64,000 bases of DNA, from contig CALXMU010000001.1 in assembly GCA_944389555.1 (NCBI GenBank), positions 194,676 through 258,675 on the forward strand. Reading direction: 5' to 3'. The first letter of the stretch is position 1, and each line of letters begins with the position of its first letter. The DNA is from an uncultured Alphaproteobacteria bacterium (GTDB taxonomy: Bacteria > Pseudomonadota > Alphaproteobacteria > Rs-D84). The notes beneath the pieces were generated by a model that made no database searches, was not told the DNA's origin, and saw only the letters and a program-made list of their open reading frames with translations. This document shows positions 7,554 through 16,145 of the stretch, piece after piece. The translations under genes and the position numbers were made by a program.

Positions 7554-7880
7554 TTAGGATCCTTTTAGTTCACGTATCCAATCCATCAGAGTTTCCTCAT
7601 CCATAAGCCCCGTACGAGCCTCTATCAATTCACCACCGCGAAATGCCAACACACTTGGAATACTACGTATACCAAATTTTGCCGGTGTTCTACGATTGGC
7701 TTCATCAATTTCAAATTTAATGAATGTCACATCTGGAACTTTTTCGGACGTTGATTCAAATATCGGTCCAAACATACGGCAAGGACCGCACCATGGTGCC
7801 CAGAAATCAACCAACGCAATACCAGAACCTAATAAAGATTCAAATGTTGCATCATTTGCGTGTTCTAAAGCCATATTCAA
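7554..7880 (-). CDS. trxA: Thioredoxin
   Basis: This 108-residue cytoplasmic disulfide reductase has the complete thioredoxin fold. The active site WCGPC is at residues 30-34, the cis-Pro segment is RSIPSVLAF, and the FWAPW strand precedes the active site. Length matches the canonical family. GGAAGGAG precedes the start at 7880. The dksA-like gene follows after two bases. The promoter lies in the 67-base divergent gap with sufS, where overlapping TATAAT sequences occur on both strands (7912-7919). Confidence 0.93.
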   Translation of the reverse strand: MNMALEHANDATFESLLGSGIALVDFWAPWCGPCRMFGPIFESTSEKVPDVTFIKFEIDEANRRTPAKFGIRSIPSVLAFRGGELIEARTGLMDEETLMDWIRELKGS

Positions 7881-7947
7881 CTCCTTCCTTGTTGATATTT
7901 TTCACGAGTGTATTATAATCCCCATAAAATGCAAGAGAAATCATAAA

Positions 7948-9057
7948 ATGAATAATATCATATACTTAGATGCCGCAGCGACTGCGCTTAAACCCGAATC
8001 TGTCATAACGGCGGAAATGAATTTTTTACGGGATGAATATGCTAATTCTGGACGCGGAATTTGTCCCAGGGCTGCGGCAGTTGACGCTTCAATTGCTAAA
8101 GCCAGACAAAAGGTTGCAAATTTTATCGGCGCAGAGTCCACAGAGCAAATTATTTTTACGTCTGGGGCAACTGATGGATTAAATAGAGTGGTTCATTTGG
8201 TTTCGGCTCTTCCTAAATTTCAATCTAAGAAACCGATAGTTGCAGTATCTGATTTAGATCATCATAGTGCCAGACTCCCGTGGATGGAATCGGGGGCGGG
8301 TATAGTAATATGGCAATTAGGAGAAACATTTAATTACGACATGTCAAAAGTACCGGTTGCCGATGTCGTCGTCATAACTGCTATGTCTAATGTCTTGGGC
8401 TTACCAATCAATGTAACAGATTTGATAAAGGCGGTACGTAAAAAAAATCCAGATGCATTAGTTATCGTTGATGCGGCTCAATATGTTGTTCATAATCAAA
8501 TAATTGCAAAGGATTGGGATGCAGATTTCATTTGTTTCTCTGGGCATAAAATAGGCGCAGATACTGGTGTCGGTGTAATGTATATGAAAAGTCCGGATGA
8601 TTTTTTCCCAGATAAATTTGGTGGTGGAATGGTAAATAAGATAACGGGGGCAATGTCATGTACGTTAAATGTAGCCCCAGATAAATTTGAGGCCGGCACA
8701 TTACCTATCACTCAGATTATAGGTTTGCATAAAGCAATTGATTATTTATCGGAACATAGGCCAAATCTTGATTTGATAAAATATTTGTATGATAGGTTGT
8801 CGAAAATTTCTCGTATAAAAATAATCACATCTCGAAATGCTGCAATGCTTACTTTTTACATAGAAGGTATGCATGTTTTAGATTTTGGGGCCATAGTAGG
8901 AGCGAGGGGTGTTTGTTTAAGAGTTGGTAATATGTGCGCTGGTTGGTTGCATAATTTACTTGGGTTATCAGGAACTGTGCGTATATCTGTCGGTACTTGG
9001 AATACAATGGATGATGTGCGTAAGGCGGCAGATATTATAGAAGAAGCGGTTAAATAA
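7948..9057 (+). CDS. sufS: Cysteine desulfurase SufS
   Basis: This pyridoxal-phosphate enzyme removes sulfur from cysteine and passes it as persulfide to SufE for Fe-S cluster assembly. The start at ATG 7948 was chosen because the conserved YLDAAATALKP begins at residue 6; a longer frame upstream would run back into trxA. PLP Lys is K201 in SGHKIGADTG, D175 is in VDAAQ, and catalytic Cys C330 is in RVGNMCAG. At 369 residues it is about 35 shorter than E. coli SufS. It is the first gene of a tight sufS-sufT-sufE operon, with one base between sufS and sufT. Confidence 0.93.
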   Translation: MNNIIYLDAAATALKPESVITAEMNFLRDEYANSGRGICPRAAAVDASIAKARQKVANFIGAESTEQIIFTSGATDGLNRVVHLVSALPKFQSKKPIVAVSDLDHHSARLPWMESGAGIVIWQLGETFNYDMSKVPVADVVVITAMSNVLGLPINVTDLIKAVRKKNPDALVIVDAAQYVVHNQIIAKDWDADFICFSGHKIGADTGVGVMYMKSPDDFFPDKFGGGMVNKITGAMSCTLNVAPDKFEAGTLPITQIIGLHKAIDYLSEHRPNLDLIKYLYDRLSKISRIKIITSRNAAMLTFYIEGMHVLDFGAIVGARGVCLRVGNMCAGWLHNLLGLSGTVRISVGTWNTMDDVRKAADIIEEAVK

Positions 9058-9058
9058 A

Positions 9059-9376
9059 ATGTCGGCGTTGACGAAAGAAAATGTAATAGAAGTTTTGAAA
9101 ACTATATATGACCCAGAAATACCAGTAAATATTTGGGACTTAGGCTTGATATATGATATTTCTATTACTGATTCGGAAATAAATATAAAAATGACTTTTA
9201 CCAGTCCTACTTGTCCGATGATGGAAGATTTATTACAGCAGGTTCATGATACCGTTTCGGTTATTTCCGGCGGAAGAGATGTTAATATTGAACTTGTTTG
9301 GGATCCACCGTGGGATTTAAGTCGTTTGTCGGATGAGGCACGGTTAGATTTAGACTTAACAGAACAGGGATGGTAA
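9059..9376 (+). CDS. sufT: SufT / MIP18-family Fe-S assembly protein
   Basis: This 105-residue DUF59 (MIP18) protein has the family stretch YDPEIPVNIWDLGLIYD at 17-33 and the Cys-bearing TSPTCPMMEDLLQQ near residue 50. DUF59 proteins help deliver or mature Fe-S clusters and often sit in suf operons. It begins one base after the sufS stop and ends just before sufE, which supports the assignment. The C-terminal LVWDPPWDLSRLSDEARLDL is typical of the bacterial subgroup. Confidence 0.88.
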   Translation: MSALTKENVIEVLKTIYDPEIPVNIWDLGLIYDISITDSEINIKMTFTSPTCPMMEDLLQQVHDTVSVISGGRDVNIELVWDPPWDLSRLSDEARLDLDLTEQGW

Positions 9377-9378
9377 AG

Positions 9379-9741
9379 ATGAAATATGAAGAGATGAAGA
9401 ATATTTTATCAATGACATCAGACCCCGTAGAAAAGTTGGAAATGGTAATGGATTTTGGAAAGCATATACCTGACGTGCCAGATGACGCGGTATGTACAGA
9501 AATAAAAGGGTGCACATCGCGTGCAGAAATTTGCCGCTTAGGGAAACATTTTTACGGTCGGGCCGATTCGGTATTAGTAAGCGGAATAATTGCAATTATT
9601 ACCGCGATGGTGGAAGGAAAGACACCTGCTGAAATAAAAAAAATGGACTTAGCAGAAGAATTTGCTTCGTTAAACCTAAATTTAGGTACCGGTAGATTGG
9701 GTGGGGTAAATTCTATGATTCGTTTTTTGCAGAATTTGTGA
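9379..9741 (+). CDS. sufE: Sulfur acceptor protein SufE
   Basis: SufE takes persulfide from SufS and carries it to the SufBCD scaffold. The protein is 120 residues from ATG 9379. An alternative ATG at 9370 overlaps the sufT stop and is too close to the CAGGGA ribosome site. The acceptor Cys is C45 in EIKGCTSRAE, matching the family's V-x-G-C-x-S motif. The C-terminal LGTGRLGGVNSM corresponds to the usual L-S-x-x-R-x-x-G-x-x-x-M. It is the third gene of the suf operon. Confidence 0.92.
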   Translation: MKYEEMKNILSMTSDPVEKLEMVMDFGKHIPDVPDDAVCTEIKGCTSRAEICRLGKHFYGRADSVLVSGIIAIITAMVEGKTPAEIKKMDLAEEFASLNLNLGTGRLGGVNSMIRFLQNL

Positions 9742-9778
9742 TAACATTACTATGAATTATTATTAGGTATGTTAGATA

Positions 9779-10084
9779 ATGGGCGAATCAAAGAAAATGT
9801 TAAATATTGGGTTCTGGGCAGTATGTTTAGTCTTCATGCTGTCGGCAGTACTGCAAGTATGTTATCGTACGCAAAATAAGGTTCGTAATCGTGTACGAAC
9901 TGCGATTGTGCAGACTCAACAAGATATCGCTGTTGCTCAGGCTGATTTTGCCTCTTATGTCAGACCGGAAATTTTACGAAATATGGTAACAAGTGTTTAT
10001 CCAAAAACAGAAGTGATAAGTTATCGTAAACATATATCTATTTATGATTTACCAAATAGAGAAGAAAAAAATACGCAACAATAA
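9779..10084 (+). CDS. FtsL-like small division protein
   Basis: This 101-residue bitopic protein has one membrane helix at about 9-28 and a short periplasmic helical stretch rich in Gln/Val (about 32-60). It ends three bases before ftsI. FtsL is poorly conserved but normally sits immediately upstream of ftsI as a small single-pass protein with a coiled-coil that bridges FtsB and FtsI. Position and topology fit; sequence alone does not prove it. The rest of the usual mra/mur division cluster is not adjacent here. Confidence 0.6.
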   Translation: MGESKKMLNIGFWAVCLVFMLSAVLQVCYRTQNKVRNRVRTAIVQTQQDIAVAQADFASYVRPEILRNMVTSVYPKTEVISYRKHISIYDLPNREEKNTQQ

Positions 10085-10087
10085 GTA

Positions 10088-11713
10088 ATGTTTGAAATTG
10101 GTAAAGATATTTTTAAGCACGGTTTTTTAAGTGCCTCTGGTGATAAAAAGGGGCATCGTAGAATGCGCATAATTTATTATTTATTTGTTGCGGCGTTCGT
10201 GCTTTTTGTGGGAAGAACTTTACAATTAGGAATAGAAGGAACAGATAGATCAAGACGTGCAGGGGCAGACGGTGCGTGGTTAGTTCAACGTGCGGATATA
10301 GTTGATAGAAATGGTGACATATTGGCAAAAAATATTATGTCTGGCCATATTACATTGCGACCACCATACGTTAAAGATAGAGAAAAAGTCGCGCAAACAA
10401 TTCATGAAATATTGCCATATGAGTATACTTTAGCTCAGGCTATAGGTCTGGTAAATTCATCCCGTAAATTTATATATGTAAAAAAGTATGCTTCAGATGC
10501 ACAACGTTCCGTTGTTGAAAACGCTAAATTATCAGGTTTGGAAATTGAAGCAGAGCAAAAACGTAGGTATCCGAAACGTCGTTTATTTTCACATATAATT
10601 GGTTTCGTCGGACGAGATGGTTTTGGCTTGGAGGGCGTCGAACGTACTTACGATGAATATTTACGTGAAAATACAGATCCTTTACAGTTGTCGCTAGACG
10701 CTCGCATTCAATCTGTTTTTTATGAACAGTTATCTAAAGCTATGCAACATTATCAGGCTAAGGCTGCAATGGGATTGCTGATGAATTCACGTACAGGTGA
10801 AATGATTGCAATGGTATCTTTGCCAGATTATGACCCAGAAAATATAAGTTTAGATCCAGCATCAAACCGTCTGTTTATGCCTTTGCGCGGCGTATTTGAA
10901 ATGGGGTCTATCTTTAAGATATTTAATACAGCAATGGCCATGGAGAACGGTATAAATAAAGAATACTATGTTGCAAAACCGTTTGAAATAAAAGATAAAT
11001 TTGGGCGTACTGCTGCTAGAATTAGTGATGTACGTAGTTTTAAACCACCGCGCCCAAATTTAACCATTGAAGAAATTATGTTACATTCTTGTAATGCTGG
11101 AAGTGCTCAAATTGCGCTTGATCTGCCTGATGGTACACAAAAAGAGTTCTTTCACAGGTTGCATTTAGACGAAACTTTGGAATTAGAGTTTGGAACTACT
11201 GAGCGACCTTTAATGCCGGCTAAGTGGGGACCAGTTGAGCGTGCTACGCTTTCGTTTGGTCACGGTATTTCTGTTACGCCAATGCATCTTTTATTGGCGG
11301 TAAATGCGATGACTAATGGCGGTATTTATATTTATCCGACATTATTAAAACGCGGTGTTGGACCGGTACGCGGTGAAAGGATTTTATCTAGTGAAATATC
11401 GGCTCGACTGAGAGAAATAATGTTCCATATCGCAGAAGAAACAGGCGGTAAAAAAGCAAGAGTTGCAGGTATAGAAATTGGTGGAAAAACCGCCACAGCC
11501 GAAAAATACGAAAACGGTAAAGTAAACCATAAGAAAAATTTGACGGCTTTTGCTGGTATATTTCCCGTATCTGCACCGCAATATACAATACTTGTCATTT
11601 TAGATGAACCTAAAGGCACAGAAGAATCTTTCGGTCTTCGTACTGCAGCATGGAATGCGGTTCCTACAACTGGTAAAATTTTGGATAGTATACTGCCGTT
11701 GCTATTTGAATAA
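10088..11713 (+). CDS. ftsI: Peptidoglycan transpeptidase FtsI (PBP3)
   Basis: This 541-residue class B penicillin-binding protein cross-links septal peptidoglycan. It has a cytoplasmic N-terminus, a membrane helix (about 27-45), a pedestal domain with RADIVDRNGDILA (68-80) and the transpeptidase domain. The active-site motifs are S274-x-x-K277 (GSIFKIFN) and S334-C-N336. The third motif reads K467-T-A in GGKTATAEK, where family members almost always have KTG. The Gly to Ala change could affect beta-lactam or substrate binding. It follows the ftsL-like gene by three bases. No mraY or murE follows; recJ is next. Confidence 0.93.
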   Translation: MFEIGKDIFKHGFLSASGDKKGHRRMRIIYYLFVAAFVLFVGRTLQLGIEGTDRSRRAGADGAWLVQRADIVDRNGDILAKNIMSGHITLRPPYVKDREKVAQTIHEILPYEYTLAQAIGLVNSSRKFIYVKKYASDAQRSVVENAKLSGLEIEAEQKRRYPKRRLFSHIIGFVGRDGFGLEGVERTYDEYLRENTDPLQLSLDARIQSVFYEQLSKAMQHYQAKAAMGLLMNSRTGEMIAMVSLPDYDPENISLDPASNRLFMPLRGVFEMGSIFKIFNTAMAMENGINKEYYVAKPFEIKDKFGRTAARISDVRSFKPPRPNLTIEEIMLHSCNAGSAQIALDLPDGTQKEFFHRLHLDETLELEFGTTERPLMPAKWGPVERATLSFGHGISVTPMHLLLAVNAMTNGGIYIYPTLLKRGVGPVRGERILSSEISARLREIMFHIAEETGGKKARVAGIEIGGKTATAEKYENGKVNHKKNLTAFAGIFPVSAPQYTILVILDEPKGTEESFGLRTAAWNAVPTTGKILDSILPLLFE

Positions 11714-11756
11714 TTTTTGATTATAATTCTTTTGATAATAATAAAAAGAGTATAGC

Positions 11757-13520
11757 GTGAGAAAGGTTGTAGAGAAGTCTATGCTTGGCCAAGCATGGGC
11801 CGTGGCGACGTATCCGAGTGAAAACGGTGAGTCTAGTTCGATAGATAATTTATTGCAAAATATTTTAATCAGCCGTGGAATTACGGACATGGCTGAGATG
11901 GAAAAATTCTTGAACCCCTGTGTGAAAGATTATATGCCAGATCCGTCCGTTTTAAAAGATATGGACGCGGCTGCACGGATAATTGCTGATAGCATTTTGA
12001 ACAAAGAAAAAATTGCTGTATATGGTGATTATGATGTTGATGGTATAACGGCTACTGCGATTTTTGTGAAATATTTACGCGCTTTGGGGGTGGATGTGGT
12101 TTGGCATTTGCCAACAAGGGAAGGTGAAGGATATGGATTAAATGTCGGGGCAATTGATGAAATATATAAAAGTGGGGCGGGGCTTATAATTACGGTTGAC
12201 TGTGGAATTAGCGGTTTGGCAGAAGTTGAACATGCAAACTCGTTAGGAATGAAGGTCGTAGTTACAGATCACCATTCGCCAGATGCAACGTTGCCGAACG
12301 CAGATGCTGTTATAAACCCAAAAAGAAATGATGATACATCTGGGCTTATATATCTTGCCGGGGTAGGGGTTGCTTTTTTGACTATTGTTGCTTTAAGAAG
12401 AGAATTGAGAAACCGTAATTTACCTCAAGATTTATCTCTGCGCGTTTCTGATACCAATCCGATGAATTATTTAGATTTAGTTGCGTTGGGAACTATATGT
12501 GACACCATGCCTTTAATCGGTTTGAATCGTGCGTTTGTCGCGACTGGGTTAAAGGTTTTGGATCTGCGTAATAATTTGGGTTTAAGCACTTTAATGAAAG
12601 TCGCAGGAATAAAAAAATCTTCTGTTTATGCGGCGGGTTTTGCTTTGGGGCCTAGATTGAATGCGGCTGGACGGTTAGATTCAGCGGCACCAGCTTTGGA
12701 ATTATTATTAACGGACAATCCTTTAATTGCTAACGACCTGGCGCAAAAATTACATAAAATGAATCAGGATAGAGTAGATATACAAAATTCCATTATGATA
12801 TCTGCTGGAGATTTAGCTCAGAAGTGTTGCGATGCTGGTCGTTGCAGTTTATTTGTGTGCGGAGATAATTGGCATGGCGGCGTAATGGGGATAATTGCCG
12901 GCAGACTGAAAGATAAATATAACTTGCCATCTTGTGTGGCGACAAGAACCGATGGCGTAATAAATGGATCTGGGCGTTCCATACCAGGTGTTGATTTAGG
13001 GAAAATAATACATGATGCGCTGGCGCAAGGGATTATTTCTGAGGGCGGTGGACATGCAGCAGCAGCAGGTTTTTCATTAAATGTAGAGAACGAGAAACTG
13101 TTTTGCGAATTTCTGGAAAACGCTGTAAAAGAACAATTGAATGGGGAAATTCCGCATTGTGAGATAATTGCAGACGCAGAAATAGACGCAGGTGGGGCAA
13201 CGCTAAAGTTAGTAAATAGATTAAGTGCTTTGGAACCGTTCGGTCAGGGGAATCCAGAACCAACGCTTGTTTTAAATGGGGCGACTTTGAAATATGCAAC
13301 CACAATGGGGCACGGCAATCATGTTCGTGGCTCGTTTATGACAAGTAGCGGTAACCAATTGGCCTTTGTCGGGTTTAATTTAGTGGGTACACCGGTCGGT
13401 GATTTTTTACTGGACGAGGCCAACACAAACACTAAAATAATGTTATTAGGTAAATTAAAAGAAAATGAATATAACGGGCATGTTAGCGCTCAATTCTTTT
13501 TAGAAGATATTGCCGTATAG
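11757..13520 (+). CDS. recJ: Single-strand-specific exonuclease RecJ
   Basis: This 587-residue 5'-3' ssDNA exonuclease acts in recombination and repair. DHH-domain motifs are YGDYDVDGITATAIF near residue 94 and TDHHSP near residue 174. The DHHA1 region has GGGHAAAAGFSL near residue 431, and an OB-fold C-terminus contains LEPFGQGNPEP near 488. The start is GTG at 11757 with AGAG upstream; the protein aligns in length with the family. nrnA begins two bases after its stop, putting two DHH-family nucleases side by side. Confidence 0.95.
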   Translation: MRKVVEKSMLGQAWAVATYPSENGESSSIDNLLQNILISRGITDMAEMEKFLNPCVKDYMPDPSVLKDMDAAARIIADSILNKEKIAVYGDYDVDGITATAIFVKYLRALGVDVVWHLPTREGEGYGLNVGAIDEIYKSGAGLIITVDCGISGLAEVEHANSLGMKVVVTDHHSPDATLPNADAVINPKRNDDTSGLIYLAGVGVAFLTIVALRRELRNRNLPQDLSLRVSDTNPMNYLDLVALGTICDTMPLIGLNRAFVATGLKVLDLRNNLGLSTLMKVAGIKKSSVYAAGFALGPRLNAAGRLDSAAPALELLLTDNPLIANDLAQKLHKMNQDRVDIQNSIMISAGDLAQKCCDAGRCSLFVCGDNWHGGVMGIIAGRLKDKYNLPSCVATRTDGVINGSGRSIPGVDLGKIIHDALAQGIISEGGGHAAAAGFSLNVENEKLFCEFLENAVKEQLNGEIPHCEIIADAEIDAGGATLKLVNRLSALEPFGQGNPEPTLVLNGATLKYATTMGHGNHVRGSFMTSSGNQLAFVGFNLVGTPVGDFLLDEANTNTKIMLLGKLKENEYNGHVSAQFFLEDIAV

Positions 13521-13522
13521 AT

Positions 13523-14479
13523 ATGAAAGCAGAGTCATTAAAAATTTTGGTAGAAAAAATAAAAGGCGCACGTAGTATCGCAATTGCCGGACATAAAAAT
13601 CCAGACGGCGATTCGTTGTGTTCTGTTTTGGCGTTGGCTCAATTGATAAAGCTGAATTTTAACAAAGATGCTATTTGTGTATATGATGGTAATATACCAG
13701 ATATGTTAGATAATGTGCCAACACGCGAAAAAATGAAATATTTCTCACATGTTGATTTGTCTCGTAAATTTGATTTGGTTTTTGTGTTAGATTACGGGAC
13801 GAAGAATCATATTGGTGGTTTTATGCCTGCTATTGAAGGCGCAAAGTTTGTAATCGAAATAGATCATCATAAAAACGATAATCCAATGGGTGATTTGTGC
13901 TTAAATGATGATAAGTCTGCCGCAGTTGGGGAAATTATTTTTTATATCGTAAAAAAATTAAATTGGCTTAGAGATGAAACCGTAAATAATTTAATCGCTG
14001 TATCCATTTTAACGGATACTGGATTTTTTAGATATTCTCGTAAAGGTAGTGTGCTACGTGCCATGGCTACGCTTGTAGATGATGGCGTAGATATAGATTA
14101 TCTGGCTAATTTATTAAATAATAAACCACGGAAAACTATTTTGACAGAAGCAGCGGTCGTATCTCGGACTGAGTTTTTTAATCATGGGCGTTTGGCTGTG
14201 GCAACAATAGATGCTAATGATTACAAGAATTTAGACGGGCGTGGGGAAACTGTTTTGTCTCTATTAGGGCAAATAAAGGGTGTTGAATATATAATTTTAT
14301 TGAAACATCAGAAAGAAAAACAGACGGGCGTATCTTTGCGCAGCAAAACACAACCAATAAATGAAATTGCTGAAGCTTTAGGTGGTGGCGGGCATAAGTG
14401 TGCTGCTGGTGCGGTTGTTCAGGATTCTTTGGAAAATGTTAGAGCAAAGGTTTTAGATTTATTTAGGGGGGTAAAATGA
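13523..14479 (+). CDS. nrnA: DHH/DHHA1 phosphoesterase, NrnA-like
   Basis: This 318-residue protein belongs to the bifunctional oligoribonuclease/pAp phosphatase family. Metal-binding motifs are GHKNPDGDSLCS (about 24-35), LDYGTKNH near 91 and EIDHHKND near 113. The DHHA1 motif is GGGGHKCAAGA near residue 290. It degrades nanoRNAs or 3'-phosphoadenosine phosphate in relatives. In this window it may supply nano-RNase activity, and proteins of this broad family can also hydrolyse pApA made from c-di-AMP, which matters given the cdaA gene at 51966. Its 3' end overlaps lolA by four bases. Confidence 0.88.
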   Translation: MKAESLKILVEKIKGARSIAIAGHKNPDGDSLCSVLALAQLIKLNFNKDAICVYDGNIPDMLDNVPTREKMKYFSHVDLSRKFDLVFVLDYGTKNHIGGFMPAIEGAKFVIEIDHHKNDNPMGDLCLNDDKSAAVGEIIFYIVKKLNWLRDETVNNLIAVSILTDTGFFRYSRKGSVLRAMATLVDDGVDIDYLANLLNNKPRKTILTEAAVVSRTEFFNHGRLAVATIDANDYKNLDGRGETVLSLLGQIKGVEYIILLKHQKEKQTGVSLRSKTQPINEIAEALGGGGHKCAAGAVVQDSLENVRAKVLDLFRGVK

Positions 14480-15090
14480 GAAAGATATTTTTTGCCTTTA
14501 TAGGAATTGTGTTTTGTTGTGCGGCAAATGCTGCTGTGGATAGTTCTCTTGTTGGTTCCGCCGAAAAATATTTAAATTCTATAACGGGATTATCTGGTGA
14601 CTTTATTCAAACTGCAAACGGTAAAAAAGAAAAAGGTACGTTCGCGATGTTGCGACCAGGAAAAGTTCGTCTTGATTATGATGATATGCCTGTACAATTG
14701 ATTTCTGATGGACGCGATTTATATTTTTTTGATAAATCATTAGACCAAATAACAACTGTACCTTTAACTAGTACACCAGCAGGTATATTGATACGTGAAA
14801 ATATAGATTTAAGAAATGCGGATATAAACGTTATAGAAACTTCGGATATGAAAGATACTTTTTCGTTGAAAATGAATTTACGTGGGCAAGAAGGTATAGG
14901 AAATATGACGGTAGTTTTTGATAAAAGTCCCGTTAAGTTAAATTCTTGGACTGTAGTGGATGCGACAGGTGCAAAAACAGATGTTGAATTTGATGGGTTA
15001 AAAGAAAAAACGAATTTCGGTTCTAATTATTTTCAAATTCAGCACCACAGAACAATTAACACAAGTGGTGGCGACGCATTCTATGATTAA
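14476..15090 (+). CDS. lolA: Outer-membrane lipoprotein carrier LolA
   Basis: This 204-residue periplasmic chaperone carries lipoproteins from the inner membrane to the outer membrane. It has a signal peptide (residues 1-19, ending ANA) and the LolA fold: LNSITGLSGDFIQT (34-47), GTFAMLRPGKVRLDYDD (about 54-70) and LISDGRDLYFFD (75-86). Its start overlaps the nrnA stop (ATGA), and tatB follows after two bases, so recJ-nrnA-lolA-tatB-tatC forms one compact unit. Confidence 0.9.
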   Translation: MRKIFFAFIGIVFCCAANAAVDSSLVGSAEKYLNSITGLSGDFIQTANGKKEKGTFAMLRPGKVRLDYDDMPVQLISDGRDLYFFDKSLDQITTVPLTSTPAGILIRENIDLRNADINVIETSDMKDTFSLKMNLRGQEGIGNMTVVFDKSPVKLNSWTVVDATGAKTDVEFDGLKEKTNFGSNYFQIQHHRTINTSGGDAFYD

Positions 15091-15092
15091 AT

Positions 15093-15398
15093 ATGTTTGG
15101 CATAAGTTGGTCTGAATTTTTGGTCATTTTATTAGTAGGCGTGTTGGTAATTCCAGCGCGCATGTGGCCTGATGTTGCCAGATTTTTAGCAAAAACAGTA
15201 ACTTTTATTAGAAAATGGATTTGGAAGATAACAGATGCTTCAGAACAAATAAAGCAGCAGATAGATTTGGAAAAACCAATAGAAGATTTAATAAGTACGA
15301 CGACAGCGGAAATGTTAGACGGGATTTCAGAACCTTTAAAGAAAGCAAAAAAACGTACTAACTCATCTAATAAAAAGAAACAAGGAAAACGCAAATGA
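15093..15398 (+). CDS. tatB: Sec-independent translocase subunit TatB
   Basis: This 101-residue protein starts MFGISWSEF, with the Glu in the membrane helix typical of TatB. The hinge is followed by an amphipathic helix (MWPDVARFLAKTVTFIRKW, about 24-42) and a basic tail. Immediate overlap with tatC (four bases) assigns it as TatB rather than a second TatA. TatB with TatC forms the receptor for twin-arginine signal peptides. Confidence 0.88.
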   Translation: MFGISWSEFLVILLVGVLVIPARMWPDVARFLAKTVTFIRKWIWKITDASEQIKQQIDLEKPIEDLISTTTAEMLDGISEPLKKAKKRTNSSNKKKQGKRK

Positions 15399-16108
15399 AG
15401 CGAATGACACTGGGGCAACATTTTGCGGAATTACGTCGTCGAATATTATGGACGTTTGCGGTATTTGTATTGACTTTGATAATGGGGTGGTATTTGTCAC
15501 CTTGGTTACAAGATGTTTTGACGGCTCCATTGTTTAATGTCTGGCCAGAGGGTGCGTTGTTGTATACAGGTATTGCAGATGGTTTAATGATTCGGTTTTC
15601 TTTATCGGTTTTGTTCGGGTTATTTATAACTACACCGTTCGCTTTATCCCAAGTGTGGTTTTTTGTTGCACCGGGTTTGCATAAAAAAGAGCGGACTTTT
15701 GTGTGGCCAATTTTAATTGCGTCACCGCTTTTGTTTCTTTTAGGGGCGTGTTTCGCGTTTTATGTATTATTTCCTTTTGTGTTCGGTTTCTTTATAGAAC
15801 TAAATCAGTCTGCGCCTGTTCCGGCGGTTGTATTACCGGCGGCAACTGATTATCTGTCTTTTGCGATAGGGTTATTAAAGGTTTTTGGTATCGCCTTTCA
15901 GTTGCCGCTTGTGCTTGTTCTGTTGAACCGTGTTGGTATTCTTTCGCGTGAGCGTGCTTTGAAAATGCGACGTTATGCGATAGTTTTAATTGTTGTTGCG
16001 GCGGCTATTTTAACGCCACCTGATGTCGTTTCTCAGATTCTATTAGCACTGCCGATGTGGGGGTTGTTTGAAATAAGTTTATTATTTATGCGTGACGAAA
16101 GAAAATAG
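15395..16108 (+). CDS. tatC: Sec-independent translocase subunit TatC
   Basis: This 237-residue, six-helix membrane protein is the Tat receptor core. Family segments include the N-terminal HFAELRRRILW (about 9-19), FFVAPGLHKKERTF near residue 90 and the final helices with AAILTPPDVVSQILLALPM. The tatB stop overlaps its start by four bases. It ends 37 bases before the nlpD-like gene, which has its own promoter. Confidence 0.95.
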   Translation: MKRMTLGQHFAELRRRILWTFAVFVLTLIMGWYLSPWLQDVLTAPLFNVWPEGALLYTGIADGLMIRFSLSVLFGLFITTPFALSQVWFFVAPGLHKKERTFVWPILIASPLLFLLGACFAFYVLFPFVFGFFIELNQSAPVPAVVLPAATDYLSFAIGLLKVFGIAFQLPLVLVLLNRVGILSRERALKMRRYAIVLIVVAAAILTPPDVVSQILLALPMWGLFEISLLFMRDERK

Positions 16109-16133
16109 ATAAGATTTATCCTGTTTTTTGTGG

Positions 16134-16139
16134 TATAAT
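16134..16139 (+). promoter_or_regulatory. Extended -10 promoter of the nlpD-like gene
   Basis: TG-G-TATAAT lies at 16131-16139. The GTG start codon at 16146 falls exactly at the predicted transcription start, and no Shine-Dalgarno is present, so the mRNA may be leaderless. Confidence 0.6.
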
Positions 16140-16145
16140 TAGCGT

